Origin: Micromonospora sp. AMSO31t
GTDB lineage: Bacteria > Actinomycetota > Actinomycetes > Mycobacteriales > Micromonosporaceae
Direction of reading: 5' to 3'
NCBI RefSeq assembly: GCF_008868175.1
Contig: NZ_WBKT01000042.1
Location: 1 to 42,046 of the forward strand
Length of the DNA: 42,046 nucleotides
In this document: in pieces, positions 18,238-27,636 of the stretch
How positions within the stretch are numbered: the first letter of the stretch is position 1
Layout: each line of letters begins with the position of its first letter
Translations under genes and position numbers: made by a program
Notes under the pieces: generated by a model
What the model saw: the letters and a program-made list of their open reading frames with translations, nothing else
The model's database searches: none
Told to the model about the DNA's origin: nothing

Positions 18238-20288
18238 GACGGGTCTCCCTCTCGCGTGAGGTCCGCGTCGGGCACCGGGATCAGCTCGCCGGCCGCCCAG
18301 CGCGGCAGTTGGTCGTCGAAGTGCGGGTCGCCCACGCGGCCGGAGGCGCCGAACGGCACCACCCAGCGGCTGCGGGAACGGTCGGTGAGGTCCCAGACGT
18401 AGCGAGCCACCGGGCCCCGCCAGCAGGCGTCGGAGACGCCGGGGACGCTGGAGGTGGCGAGCACGCAGTCGGTGTCGCCGCCGAGGGCCACCCGGTCGCG
18501 CATGGCCACCACCGCGGCGTCGACCTCGGGGGCCGCGCCGAGGTGCACGGGGTGCAGGCGGTGCCGCGTGCCCCACGCCGGGGCCGGGCCGGCGGCCGCC
18601 ACCTCGGCGAGCGCGGCCACGGCGACCGCGTCGACGTCCACCCCGAGCCGGTCCGCCCCGCCGGCCAGCCCGTCGAGGGCGTGCCCGAGCCGCGCGAGGG
18701 GGTCGGTCCACGGCGCGAACAGCTCGTCGTACCGGGCCGGGGCGCGCAGCGGTCGCAGCCGGGGGTGGTCGTGCAGCCGGCGGACCAGCGCGGTGCGCCA
18801 GGCCGCCCAGGCGCCGGCGCCGGTGCTGTCGGCGGCCATCCGGCCGTCCCAGGCGCGCAGCCGTTCCCGCAGCGCCCGTGCCGCCGGGTCGAGCGTCGCC
18901 GGGTCGAGCCGGTCGAGCACCGCCCGCAGCGGGCCGACCGCCAGCCGGGTGTCGACGTGCACGGCGTCGGCGGGCACGTCGGCGGCGAGCAGGTCCCGGA
19001 TCCGCGCGGCGCGGTGCGGGGGCGCGAAGTCGACCCCGAGGTCGGCCACGTCGTCGCGGCGGTCGTTGGCGCAGACCGCCACCCCGGCCACCTCGACCGG
19101 CTTGGCCTCGGCGTACCGGCCGGACCACCGGTAGCGCGCCTCCCAGCCGGGCACCGGCACCCACCGGCAGCGGTCGTCGCGCAGCGGCACCAGCCCGGCG
19201 ACGAGCTGGCGTACGCCGCCGTGCCGGTCGGCCACCAGCACGCTGTTCACCGGCTCGACCCAGCCGCGCAGCGCCTCGGTGACGTCGTCCACGGTTCGCG
19301 ACCGCAGCAGCGGCAGCAGCGCGTCGAAGCCGAGGTCCGCCTCGACCCGGGCGGGGATCCGCAGGCTGAGCGCCTCGCCGGTGTGCCGGTCGTGGTCGAT
19401 CACCGGGCCGCGCGGGGTCTCGATCACCTCGACCGGTTCGGGGGCGGCGCCGCGGACCCGGATCCGCTCGACGTGGTGGCGGGCCGGCAGCCAGCCGTCG
19501 GCGTCCCGGACCAGCACCCGCCCGCCGTCGCGGCGCACCTGCTCGCGGTAGACGTCCTGGTAGTCGGCCATCGCGTTGGTGACCGCCCAGGCCACCTCGC
19601 CGGCGTGGCCGAAGTGCGGCAACCCTGGCACGCCGGGGAAGGCGAATCCGAGCACGTCGAACTCGGGGCAGGCCAGCCGGACCTGCTGGTAGATCCCGGG
19701 CAGCTCCAGCACCCGGTGCGGGTCGCCGGCCAGCACCGCCCCCCGCCCGGCGACCGGGTCGCCGGGCACCACCCAGGCGTTGCTGCCCGAGCCGCCCGGA
19801 CCCTCGACGGCGAACAGGCCGGTCGTCGCCGGGCCGAGGGTGGCCTCCACGTGGGCCCGCCAGAGCTTGTTGGGGAATGTGCCGAAGAGAATGTGCTGGA
19901 CCAGGAAGACTCCGAGCGGGGACCACGGCCGCCACCGGCCGGGGGCGCAGCCGGTCGCCGAGAACTCCGGGGCGCTGGCCGCGCCCTCGGCGAGCCCGGC
20001 GTTCACCCCGTCGACGTACGCGGTGACCCAGCGGCGGGTGGCGGGGGAGAGCCGCCGGAAGCAGCGGGCGGCGGTGTCGGCGAGGCGGGCCCGCCGGGCG
20101 AACCGGTCCCAGCCCAACTCGCCCGGGCCGAGGTGTTCGGCCAGCCGGCCCTCGGCGCGCCACCGCTCGACCTCGATCTGCCAGGCCCGGTCGAGCGCGG
20201 CGGCCCGGCCCTGGAGCCGGGCCAGCTCCTCGACGCTGTTCCCCCACAGCTGCGGCACACCCCAGGCGTCACGCCGGATGCCGGTCAC
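18234..20288 (-). CDS. Penicillin acylase family Ntn hydrolase, no signal peptide
   Basis: A 684-aa protein of the penicillin/glutaryl acylase superfamily. The N-terminal IRRDAWGVPQLWG strand, the autocleavage site GGSGSNAWVVPG (predicted new N-terminal nucleophile Ser169), HFGHAGEVAWAVTNAMADYQDVYRE and GPVIDHDRH are visible. Family enzymes self-cleave and hydrolyse or form side-chain amides. Usual members carry a signal peptide. This one begins directly with the catalytic fold at GTG 20288, so it probably acts inside the cell. It shares a promoter region and iron box (20340-20358) with the siderophore-interacting protein and is coupled to a GNAT. I infer a role in editing or exchanging an acyl group of the siderophore. 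Confidence 0.88.
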   Translation of the reverse strand: MTGIRRDAWGVPQLWGNSVEELARLQGRAAALDRAWQIEVERWRAEGRLAEHLGPGELGWDRFARRARLADTAARCFRRLSPATRRWVTAYVDGVNAGLAEGAASAPEFSATGCAPGRWRPWSPLGVFLVQHILFGTFPNKLWRAHVEATLGPATTGLFAVEGPGGSGSNAWVVPGDPVAGRGAVLAGDPHRVLELPGIYQQVRLACPEFDVLGFAFPGVPGLPHFGHAGEVAWAVTNAMADYQDVYREQVRRDGGRVLVRDADGWLPARHHVERIRVRGAAPEPVEVIETPRGPVIDHDRHTGEALSLRIPARVEADLGFDALLPLLRSRTVDDVTEALRGWVEPVNSVLVADRHGGVRQLVAGLVPLRDDRCRWVPVPGWEARYRWSGRYAEAKPVEVAGVAVCANDRRDDVADLGVDFAPPHRAARIRDLLAADVPADAVHVDTRLAVGPLRAVLDRLDPATLDPAARALRERLRAWDGRMAADSTGAGAWAAWRTALVRRLHDHPRLRPLRAPARYDELFAPWTDPLARLGHALDGLAGGADRLGVDVDAVAVAALAEVAAAGPAPAWGTRHRLHPVHLGAAPEVDAAVVAMRDRVALGGDTDCVLATSSVPGVSDACWRGPVARYVWDLTDRSRSRWVVPFGASGRVGDPHFDDQLPRWAAGELIPVPDADLTREGDPS

Positions 20289-20339
20289 CGGCCGGCCGTC
20301 GCGGACACGTCACCGGCCGGCCACATCATGAACATCGAC

Positions 20340-20358
20340 TTAGGTTACCCTTCCCTAA
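20340..20358. promoter_or_regulatory. DmdR/IdeR-type iron box in a divergent promoter
   Basis: TTAGGTTACCCTTCCCTAA matches the 19-bp consensus at 15 of 19 positions. It sits between the divergent acylase and siderophore-reductase genes, 28 bp before the latter's start, and could control both. Confidence 0.75.
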
Positions 20359-20386
20359 CTAAGCCAGACCTTACTGGAGGGGTCAC

Positions 20387-21097
20387 GTGAAGCGGAACTG
20401 GGAAGCGCTCGTGCTGCGGGCCATGGGCGGGCGGAACTTCCGGCTCACCGTGCTCGACACCGAGCCGGTCGGCGACCGGTACCGGCGGCTGCTGATGGAC
20501 GGCGGCGACCTGCTGGACGCCTGCGGCGTGCACCCCACCATGTGGATCCGGCTCTGGTTCGACAACGACGGCAAGCCGCACCAGCGGGCGTACACCCTGG
20601 TCGACCCCGACCCGGCCACCGGCCGGTTCCACCTGGAGTTCGCCCTGCACGACGGGTGCGCCGCCCGCTGGGCGGAGACCGCGGCCGTCGGCGACACCAT
20701 CGACGCCACCGTGCAGGGCAGCGCCTTCGCCCTGCCCGAGCCGGCCCCGCGCCACCTCTACCTGGTCGGCGACGCCGCCTCCCTGCCGGCGGTGAACAGC
20801 CTGCTCGACGCCGCCCCCGACGTGCCCGCCACGGTCTGGCTGGAGTACGCCCACGACGGCGAGCGGGCGCTGGCGCCCCGCGCCCGGGACCACCACGAGG
20901 TCACCTGGATCCCGCGCGGCGCGGACGGCGAGGGCCTCCTGAAGACCGTCCGGGACGCGCTGCCGGCCGCCGACGACGCGCACTACTGGATCGCCGCCGA
21001 GGCGGCCAGCACCCGGGACATCACCCGGCACCTGCGCCGCACCCTCGGTGTGGGCAAGCACCAGGTGACCTCGCTCGGCTACTGGAGCGCCCGGTGA
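20387..21097 (+). CDS. Siderophore-interacting protein (ViuB-type FAD reductase)
   Basis: A 236-aa cytoplasmic flavoprotein that reduces imported ferric siderophore to release Fe(II). It has an N-terminal FAD-binding barrel with RAYTLVD (67-73), then LEFALHDGCAARWAETAAVGD, and a short C-terminal NAD(P)H domain (HLYLVGDAASLPAVNSLL, YWIAAEAASTRDITRHLR). Length matches the SIP family. GTG 20387 is preceded by GGAGGGG at 20377-20383. The iron box at 20340-20358 lies upstream. Such a gene accompanies des clusters (desF in some systems). Overlaps the next gene (GTGA). Confidence 0.93.
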   Translation: MKRNWEALVLRAMGGRNFRLTVLDTEPVGDRYRRLLMDGGDLLDACGVHPTMWIRLWFDNDGKPHQRAYTLVDPDPATGRFHLEFALHDGCAARWAETAAVGDTIDATVQGSAFALPEPAPRHLYLVGDAASLPAVNSLLDAAPDVPATVWLEYAHDGERALAPRARDHHEVTWIPRGADGEGLLKTVRDALPAADDAHYWIAAEAASTRDITRHLRRTLGVGKHQVTSLGYWSAR

Positions 21098-22347
21098 CCG
21101 GCCGCCTCGGCACGCTGACCACGCTCTACGTCACCCAGTACCTCGGGGTGGGCTTCATCACCGTGGGACTGACCGCGATCCTGCGCGACGGCGGCACCTC
21201 CCTGGAAACCCTCGCGCTGCTCCAGATCGTCGGTCTCGTGTGGCCGGTCAAGTTCCTCTGGGCCCCGATCCTCGACCGGTACGGCTCCCGCCACCGCGGT
21301 CACTACCGCTCCTGGCTGCTGGTGCTCCAGACCGGGCTGGTGCTGGCGCTGGCCGCGCTGCTGCCCTTCGACCGTCCCGCCGACCAGTTGGGCCCGGTGG
21401 TCGCGGTCTGCCTCGCGTACGTGCTGCTCTCCGCCACCCAGGACATCGCCGTGGACGCCGTGGCCGTGCGGCTGCTCCCGGCCGGCGCCCGGGGCACCGG
21501 CAACGGCATCCAGGTCGCCGCGAGCTACCTGGGCAACCTGCTCGGCGGCGGCGCCTGCGTGGTGGTCTACGACCGGTACGGCTGGCGGCCGGCGATCCTG
21601 CTGCTGGCCGCGCTGACCGCGGTCGGCCTGCTGGTGGTGTGGCGGTTCCGCGAGCCGCCCCGCACCGACCGGGTGCCCTCCACGGCGCACGCCTACCGGG
21701 CGCTGCTGTCCGTGTTCGCCCAGCCGGGCTGCCGGTGGTGGACCTTCGGCGTGGTGCCGCTGCTCTACGTCGGGGCGGGTGCGGCGTACGCGCTGGTCAC
21801 CCCGGCGCTGGTGGACGCCGGCTGGTCGCTCGCGCGGATCGGCGTGGTCACCGGCGTGGTGACCAGCGTGCCCGCGATCGCGGCCGTCCTGCTGGCCGGG
21901 CTCGGCATCGGCCGCTTCGGGCGCGCCCGGGTGCTGGTGGTGGCCGGCGCCTCCCTCGCCGTGTCCACGCTGCTGTTGCTGCCGCTGCTCACCGGCCGCG
22001 CACCGGTGACCGGGACGGTGGTGGCGCTCTGCCTGTTCCTGGCCGCGTACACGGTGGCCAACGTGGTGCTCTACACGGTCAACATGGACTACTCCCGGCC
22101 GGAGACCGGCGGCACCGACTTCACGGTGCTCTCGTCGTTCGGGCTGGTCTGCTCGTTCGTGGCCGCCTCGGCCGGCCTGGCCGCGGCCGACCAACTGGGC
22201 TACCCGGCGGTCGCCATCGGCTGTGTCGTGCTGGTCGGCCTCGCCGTCGTGGCGGGCGTGGTCCACCAGCGACGCTTCCCCGCCGGGCCGGTCGCCACGA
22301 CCGGTGCCGGCGTGGCGGCACTCGACCTCTTGACCCTCGCGAGTTAG
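21094..22347 (+). CDS. MFS permease of the AmpG/RhtX/FptX type, probable siderophore transporter
   Basis: A 417-aa protein with about twelve hydrophobic segments. LWAPILDRYGSRHRGHYRSWL and LLSATQDIAVDAVAVRLLPAGARGTGNGIQVAASYLGN are hallmarks of the AmpG-like branch that includes the single-component siderophore importers RhtX and FptX. GTG 21094 overlaps the reductase stop. Being translationally coupled to a siderophore reductase, uptake of an intact siderophore through the inner membrane is the better guess, but export is possible. The stop codon lies inside the iron box of the next operon. Confidence 0.85.
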   Translation: MTGRLGTLTTLYVTQYLGVGFITVGLTAILRDGGTSLETLALLQIVGLVWPVKFLWAPILDRYGSRHRGHYRSWLLVLQTGLVLALAALLPFDRPADQLGPVVAVCLAYVLLSATQDIAVDAVAVRLLPAGARGTGNGIQVAASYLGNLLGGGACVVVYDRYGWRPAILLLAALTAVGLLVVWRFREPPRTDRVPSTAHAYRALLSVFAQPGCRWWTFGVVPLLYVGAGAAYALVTPALVDAGWSLARIGVVTGVVTSVPAIAAVLLAGLGIGRFGRARVLVVAGASLAVSTLLLLPLLTGRAPVTGTVVALCLFLAAYTVANVVLYTVNMDYSRPETGGTDFTVLSSFGLVCSFVAASAGLAAADQLGYPAVAIGCVVLVGLAVVAGVVHQRRFPAGPVATTGAGVAALDLLTLAS

Positions 22348-22369
22348 GTTAGGATAACCTAACTCGCGA
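22337..22369. repeat. 33-bp perfect dyad, iron operator and possible terminator
   Basis: Perfect 15-bp arms (22337-22351 and 22355-22369) with a 3-nt centre. It contains the iron box and covers the MFS stop codon. On RNA it could form a hairpin and end the upstream transcript, while on DNA it is the best operator of the locus. Confidence 0.75.
22344..22362. promoter_or_regulatory. Near-consensus DmdR/IdeR iron box of the desABCD operon
   Basis: TTAGGTTAGGATAACCTAA differs from the consensus at one position. TTGACC (22330-22335) is a candidate -35; a -10 such as TAACCT (22355-22360, 19-nt spacing) would be covered by the box, giving repression in iron-replete cells. An untranslated leader of roughly 70 nt would follow to ATG 22438 (GAGGA at about 22426). 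Confidence 0.88.
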
Positions 22370-22437
22370 TCAACTTCGGACCGCTTGTGCCGTCGCACGC
22401 CGCCGTCGTGCCCGCTTCCGACCACTGAGGACTGCCC

Positions 22438-23973
22438 ATGAGTCTGCCCGGAGCAACCGTTCCGGCCCCCTCGGCCGGCGCCGGCCCGGCCGCCGCCCGG
22501 GACCACCTGTTCACCGCCCGCTCGCTGGACCGCTACCGCGCGGTGCTGGCCGAGGGGGTCGAGCGGGTGGCCCGCCGGGTGGCGACCGCCGACCGGCCGT
22601 TCACCGGGGTCGGTCCGGACGACCTCGTCCCGCGCGTCGCGGCCGTCGACCTCGACCGGCCGCTCGGCGACACCGGCGCGGCCCTCGACGAACTGCACGA
22701 CGTCTACCTGCGCGACGCCGTGTACTTCCACCACCCCCGCTACCTGGCCCACCTGAACTGCCCGGTGGTGATTCCGGCGCTGCTCGGCGAGGCGGTGCTG
22801 AGCGCGGTCAACTCCTCGCTGGACACCTGGGACCAGAGCGCCGGCGGCACGCTCATCGAGCGCCGCCTGATCGACTGGACGGCCGAGCGGATCGGGCTCG
22901 GGCCCGCCGCCGACGGGGTGTACACCAGCGGCGGCACGCACTCCAACCTCCAGGCGCTGCTGCTGGCCCGGGATGAGGCGCGGGCGCGGGCCGGGCTGCG
23001 GCCCGGACCCGAGGCGCTGTCCCGGCTGCGGGTGCTCACCTCCGCGGCCGGCCACTTCAGCGTGCAGAAGGCGGCCCGGCTGCTCGGCCTCGGCCCCGAT
23101 GCCGTCCGTACCGTCGACACCGACGCGCACCGGCGGATGCGCCCCGACGCGCTGGCCCGGGAGATCGCCCGCTGCCGGGCGGACGGGCTGCTCGTCATGG
23201 CCGTCGTCGCCACCGCCGGCACCACCGACTTCGGCAGCATCGACCCGCTGCCGCAGGTCGCCGACATCTGCGCGGCGGCCGGCGTGTGGCTGCACGTCGA
23301 CGCCGCGTACGGCTGCGGGCTGCTGGTCTCGCCGACCCGCCGGCACCTGCTCGACGGCATCGGGCGGGCCGACTCGGTGACCGTCGACTACCACAAGTCC
23401 TTCTTCCAGCCGGTCAGCTCCAGCGCCGTGCTGGTGCGCGACGGCCGGACGCTGCGGCACGCCACCTGGCACGCCGACTACCTCAACCCGGCGCGCGCCG
23501 TCGAGCAGCGCATCCCCAACCAGGTCGACAAGAGCCTCCAGACCACCCGCCGCTTCGACGCGCTCAAGCTCTGGCTCACCCTGCGGATCATGGGGGCCGA
23601 CGGGATCGGCGCGCTCTTCGACGAGGTGGTGGACCGGGCCGGCGAGGCCTGGCACCTGCTCGACGCCGACCCGCGCTTCGAGGTGGTGACCCGGCCGACG
23701 CTGAGCACCCTGGTGTTCCGCTGGCGGCCCGCCGGCCTGGCCGCCGATCTCGTCGACGACGCCAACCTGTACGCCCGCGAGGCGCTCGCCGCCTCCGGCG
23801 CCGCGCTCGTCGCGGGCACCCGGGTGGACGGCGCCCACCACCTGAAGTTCACCCTGCTCAACCCAGAGACGACCGGGGAGGACGTCGCCGCGGTGCTCGA
23901 CCTGATCGCCGAACACGCCGGCTGGTACGCCCGCACCCGCACCGCCGCCGAGCTGTCCTGCCCGGTCGGCTGA
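22438..23973 (+). CDS. desA: Lysine decarboxylase, PLP-dependent, DesA-type
   Basis: A 511-aa group II PLP decarboxylase making cadaverine from lysine, the first step of desferrioxamine synthesis. Visible are [27 protein letters not shown] (Asp288, which contacts the pyridine nitrogen), and the Schiff-base lysine in DYHKSFFQP (Lys320). Substrate is inferred from the operon: next come cadaverine N-hydroxylase, acyltransferase and NIS synthetase. Glutamate/aspartate decarboxylases share the fold, but the order desABCD decides. First gene behind the near-consensus iron box. Confidence 0.95.
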   Translation: MSLPGATVPAPSAGAGPAAARDHLFTARSLDRYRAVLAEGVERVARRVATADRPFTGVGPDDLVPRVAAVDLDRPLGDTGAALDELHDVYLRDAVYFHHPRYLAHLNCPVVIPALLGEAVLSAVNSSLDTWDQSAGGTLIERRLIDWTAERIGLGPAADGVYTSGGTHSNLQALLLARDEARARAGLRPGPEALSRLRVLTSAAGHFSVQKAARLLGLGPDAVRTVDTDAHRRMRPDALAREIARCRADGLLVMAVVATAGTTDFGSIDPLPQVADICAAAGVWLHVDAAYGCGLLVSPTRRHLLDGIGRADSVTVDYHKSFFQPVSSSAVLVRDGRTLRHATWHADYLNPARAVEQRIPNQVDKSLQTTRRFDALKLWLTLRIMGADGIGALFDEVVDRAGEAWHLLDADPRFEVVTRPTLSTLVFRWRPAGLAADLVDDANLYAREALAASGAALVAGTRVDGAHHLKFTLLNPETTGEDVAAVLDLIAEHAGWYARTRTAAELSCPVG

Positions 23974-23996
23974 CCGGCGCCGCCCTGGAGAATCCC

Positions 23997-25289
23997 ATGT
24001 CGACCCACGACTTCATCGCCGTCGGGCTGGGCCCGTACAACCTCGGCCTGGCCTGCCTGACCGCCCCGATCGCCGACCTCGACGGCCTCTTCCTGGAGGC
24101 CCGCGACGACGTCGACTGGCATCCCGGCATGCTGCTGGAGAGCGCCCACCTGCAGACCCCGTTCCTCGCCGACCTGGTCACGCTCGCCGACCCGACCTCG
24201 CCATACTCCTTCCTCAGCTATCTGAAGGAGACCGGCCGGCTCTACCCGTTCTACATCCGGGAGAACTTCTTCCCGCTGCGCAGTGAGTTCGACGCCTACT
24301 GCCGGTGGGCCGCCGCGAAGCTGCCCAGCGTCCGCTTCGGACACGAGGTGACCGCCGTCGAGTACGACGCCACCGACGACCGGTACGTGGTGCACGCCCG
24401 GGTGGACGGCCGCGAGGTCACCCACCGGGCCCGCCGGCTGGTGCTCGGCACCGGCACCCCGCCGCACGTGCCGCCGGCCTGCGCGCGGCTGGGTGGCGAC
24501 GTGATCCACAACTCGCGGTACCGGGAGCACCGGGCGGCGCTGCGCGGCAAGCGGAGCATCACCGTGGTCGGCAGCGGGCAGAGCGCCGCCGAGATCTACC
24601 ACGACCTGCTCGCGGACATCGACACGCACGGCTACCAGCTGAACTGGGTCACCCGCTCGCCGCGCTTCTTCCCGCTCGAATACACCAAGCTCACCCTGGA
24701 GATGACCTCCCCGGACTACGTGGACTACTTCCACGCCCTGCCCGAGCCGACCCGCTACCGCCTCGAAGCGGAGCAGAAGGGCCTGTTCAAGGGCATCGAC
24801 GCGGAGCTGATCAACGGGATCTTCGACCTGCTCTACGTGAAGAGCATCGGCGGCCCGGTGCCGACCCGGCTGCTCACCAACACCGAGCTGACCGAGGCGA
24901 CCCACGACCCGGAGCGCGGGACGTACACGCTGGGGCTGCACCACGTCGAGCAGGAGCGTGACTTCACCCTGGACACCGAGGGGCTGATCCTGGCCACCGG
25001 CTACCGCTACCGGGTGCCCGCCTTCCTCGACCCCATCCGCGACCGGCTCCGCTTCGACGGCCACGGCCGCTTCGACGTGGCCCGCAACTACAGCATCGAC
25101 CACACCGGACGGGGCGTCTTCCTCCAGAACGCCGGCACCCACACGCACAGCGTCACCTCGCCCGACCTGGGCATGGGCCCCTACCGCAACTCGTGGATCA
25201 TCCGGGAGCTGACCGGCCGCGAGCACTACCCGATCGAGAAGAGCATCGCCTTCCAGGAGTTCGGCGCGCCGGCCGGGATGCCCTCGTGA
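23997..25289 (+). CDS. desB: Cadaverine/lysine N-monooxygenase, DesB-type
   Basis: A 430-aa flavin-dependent N-hydroxylase of the SidA/IucD/DesB family. The FAD motif GLGPYNLG is at 10-17 with downstream [22 protein letters not shown], the NADPH motif [16 protein letters not shown] near 190, and the C-terminal [12 protein letters not shown]. It hydroxylates one amine of cadaverine with O2 and NADPH. ATG 23997 is preceded by GGAG. The stop overlaps the start of desC (GTGA). Confidence 0.95.
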   Translation: MSTHDFIAVGLGPYNLGLACLTAPIADLDGLFLEARDDVDWHPGMLLESAHLQTPFLADLVTLADPTSPYSFLSYLKETGRLYPFYIRENFFPLRSEFDAYCRWAAAKLPSVRFGHEVTAVEYDATDDRYVVHARVDGREVTHRARRLVLGTGTPPHVPPACARLGGDVIHNSRYREHRAALRGKRSITVVGSGQSAAEIYHDLLADIDTHGYQLNWVTRSPRFFPLEYTKLTLEMTSPDYVDYFHALPEPTRYRLEAEQKGLFKGIDAELINGIFDLLYVKSIGGPVPTRLLTNTELTEATHDPERGTYTLGLHHVEQERDFTLDTEGLILATGYRYRVPAFLDPIRDRLRFDGHGRFDVARNYSIDHTGRGVFLQNAGTHTHSVTSPDLGMGPYRNSWIIRELTGREHYPIEKSIAFQEFGAPAGMPS

Positions 25290-25861
25290 CCGCACCCGCC
25301 CACCACCGGCACGATCCGCGCCTCGGCGAGTTCAGCCTCCGCCCGCTCGACCCGGACGCCGACGCCGCGCTGCTGCGCCGCTGGGTCACGCACCCCAAGG
25401 CGGTGTTCTGGATGATGCAGGACGCCGACGTGGCCCGGGTGGCCGAGGAGTACCGGCGGATCGCCGCGCACCCGCACCACGACGCCTACCTCGGGTGCTG
25501 GCAGGGGCGCCCGGCGTTCCTCGCCGAGCGCTACGACCCCGCCGAGGTCGAGCTGGTCGGCCTCTACGACCCGGTCGAGGGCGACGTCGGGATGCACTTC
25601 CTCTGCGCGCCCGCCGAGGCGCCGGTGCACGGCTTCACCCTCGCCGTGCTCACCACGGTGCTCGACTGGCTCTTCGCCGACCCGGCCACCCGCCGGGTGG
25701 TGGTCGAGCCCGACGTGCGCAACACCGCCGTGCACGCGCTGAACGCGGCCGTCGGGTTCACCGTCGTCGGCCCGATCGCCAAGCCCGAGAAGACCGCCCT
25801 GCTGAGCGTCTGCACCCGCGAGCAGTTCCTGGCCGCCACCCGTCGAGAGGTACCCGCGTGA
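25286..25861 (+). CDS. desC: N-hydroxycadaverine acyltransferase, DesC-type
   Basis: A 191-aa acyl-CoA acyltransferase that would transfer succinyl or acetyl to N-hydroxycadaverine. Key segments are [34 protein letters not shown] and [26 protein letters not shown] 25286 and both ends overlap neighbours by four bases, inside desABCD. Its paralogue at 17680 keeps the same DVGMH and VEPDVRN motifs but is otherwise clearly different. Confidence 0.94.
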   Translation: MTAPAHHRHDPRLGEFSLRPLDPDADAALLRRWVTHPKAVFWMMQDADVARVAEEYRRIAAHPHHDAYLGCWQGRPAFLAERYDPAEVELVGLYDPVEGDVGMHFLCAPAEAPVHGFTLAVLTTVLDWLFADPATRRVVVEPDVRNTAVHALNAAVGFTVVGPIAKPEKTALLSVCTREQFLAATRREVPA

Positions 25862-27636
25862 CCACCCCCTCCGCCGCCGTCGACCACCTCACCCCCGAGC
25901 TGTGGGCCGCCGCGAACCGCCACCTGGTCCGCAAGGCCCTGGCCGAGTTCGCCCACGAACGGCTCATCACCCCCGACCCGCTAGGCCCCGGCCACTACCG
26001 GGTGCGCAGCGACGACGGCACCGCCGAGTACCGATTCGCGGCCCGGCAGTTGAGCCTGCACCACTGGTGGATCGACCCCGCCGGCCTGACCCGGCACGTC
26101 GACGGGCGGGAGACCCCGCTCGACGCGGTCGACCTCTGCCTGGAGCTACGCGGCGCGCTCGGCCTCACCGACGCCGTCCTGCCCGTCTACCTGGAGGAGA
26201 TCACCTCCACCCTGGCCGGGCTCGCCTACAAGTCGGCCCGCCCCGAGCTGACCGCGACCGAGCTGGTCAAGGCGGACTTCCAGCAGATCGAGACGGCCAT
26301 GACCGAGGGCCATCCGTGCTTCGTGGCCAACAGCGGCCGGATCGGCTGGGGCGTGCACGACCACCACCGGTACGCCCCGGAAGCCGGCCAGCCGGTCCGC
26401 CTGCTCTGGCTCGCCGCCCACCGCGACCACACCACCTTCACCTGCGCCGCCGACCTGGACTACGACACCCACGTCCGGGCCGAACTCGGCGCGGAGACCC
26501 TCGCGGGGTTCGCCCGCACCCTCACCGGGCTCGGCCTCGACCCGGCCGACTACCTGCTGCTGCCCGTGCACCCCTGGCAGTGGTGGAACAAGCTGGCCGT
26601 CACCTTCGCCGGCGAGGTGGCCCGGCGCCACCTCGTGCCGCTGGGCGAGGGGCCGGACGAGCACCTGGCCCAGCAGTCGGTGCGCACCTTCTTCAACGTC
26701 ACCGACCCGAACCGGCACTACGTGAAGACCGCGCTCTCGGTGCTCAACATGGGCTTCATGCGCGGGCTGTCCGCCGCGTACATGGAACGCACCCCGGCCA
26801 TCAACGACTGGCTGGCCGGGCTGATCGCCGCCGACCCCGTGTTCGCGCGGACCGGGCTGTCGATCATCCGGGAGCGGGCCGCCATCGGCTACCGGCACCG
26901 GCAGTTCGAGGCGGCCACCGACCGGTACTCGCCGTACCGGAAGATGCTCGCCGCGCTCTGGCGGGAGAGCCCGGTGCCCGGGCTGGAGCCCGGCCGGCGC
27001 CTGGCCACCATGGCGTCGCTGCTGCACGTCGACCGGGCCGGCCGCTCGTTCGCCGGTGCGCTGATCGCCGGCTCCGGGCTGGCCCCGGCGGACTGGCTGC
27101 GCCGCTACCTGGACGCCTACCTCGTGCCGGTGCTGCACGCGCTGTACGCGTACGACCTGGCGTTCATGCCGCACGGCGAGAACGTCATCCTGGTGCTCCG
27201 CGACGACGCGGTCGAGCGGGTGGTCTTCAAGGACATCGCCGAGGAGATCGTGGTGATGAACCCGCAGGCCGACCTGCCCGAGGCGGTGAGCCGGATCCGC
27301 GCCGCCGTGCCCGAGGAGGAGAAGGTGCTCTGCGTCTTCACCGACGTGTTCGACTCGTTCCTGCGCCACCTCAACGCGATCCTCGACACCGAGGGGATCC
27401 TCGACGAGGAGACCTTCTGGCGGACCGTGGCCGGGTGCGTCACCGCCTACACGGAGTCGGTGCCGCACCTGGCCGACCGGCACGACCTGTTCGCCCCGGA
27501 GTTCGCGCTGTCCTGCTTGAACCGGCTGCAGCTGCGCAACAACCAGCAGATGGTCGACCTGGCGGACCCGTCGGCCGCGCTCCAGTTCGTCGGGACGCTG
27601 GCCAACCCCCTCGCCCCGTACGCCCCGCGGCCGTGA
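25858..27636 (+). CDS. desD: NRPS-independent siderophore synthetase, DesD-type (IucA/IucC family)
   Basis: A 592-aa ATP-dependent NIS synthetase that joins and macrocyclises N-hydroxy-N-succinylcadaverine units. IucA/IucC landmarks are EGHPCFVANSGRIGW (150-164), HPWQWWNKL (238-246), SVRTFFNVTDPNRHYVKTALSVLNMGFMRG (from 274), MPHGENVILVL and FKDIAEE. Length fits DesD. The start is GTG 25858, overlapping the desC stop. The product is most likely a desferrioxamine E/B-type tris-hydroxamate; the side chain depends on the acyltransferases. Confidence 0.95.
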   Translation: MTTPSAAVDHLTPELWAAANRHLVRKALAEFAHERLITPDPLGPGHYRVRSDDGTAEYRFAARQLSLHHWWIDPAGLTRHVDGRETPLDAVDLCLELRGALGLTDAVLPVYLEEITSTLAGLAYKSARPELTATELVKADFQQIETAMTEGHPCFVANSGRIGWGVHDHHRYAPEAGQPVRLLWLAAHRDHTTFTCAADLDYDTHVRAELGAETLAGFARTLTGLGLDPADYLLLPVHPWQWWNKLAVTFAGEVARRHLVPLGEGPDEHLAQQSVRTFFNVTDPNRHYVKTALSVLNMGFMRGLSAAYMERTPAINDWLAGLIAADPVFARTGLSIIRERAAIGYRHRQFEAATDRYSPYRKMLAALWRESPVPGLEPGRRLATMASLLHVDRAGRSFAGALIAGSGLAPADWLRRYLDAYLVPVLHALYAYDLAFMPHGENVILVLRDDAVERVVFKDIAEEIVVMNPQADLPEAVSRIRAAVPEEEKVLCVFTDVFDSFLRHLNAILDTEGILDEETFWRTVAGCVTAYTESVPHLADRHDLFAPEFALSCLNRLQLRNNQQMVDLADPSAALQFVGTLANPLAPYAPRP

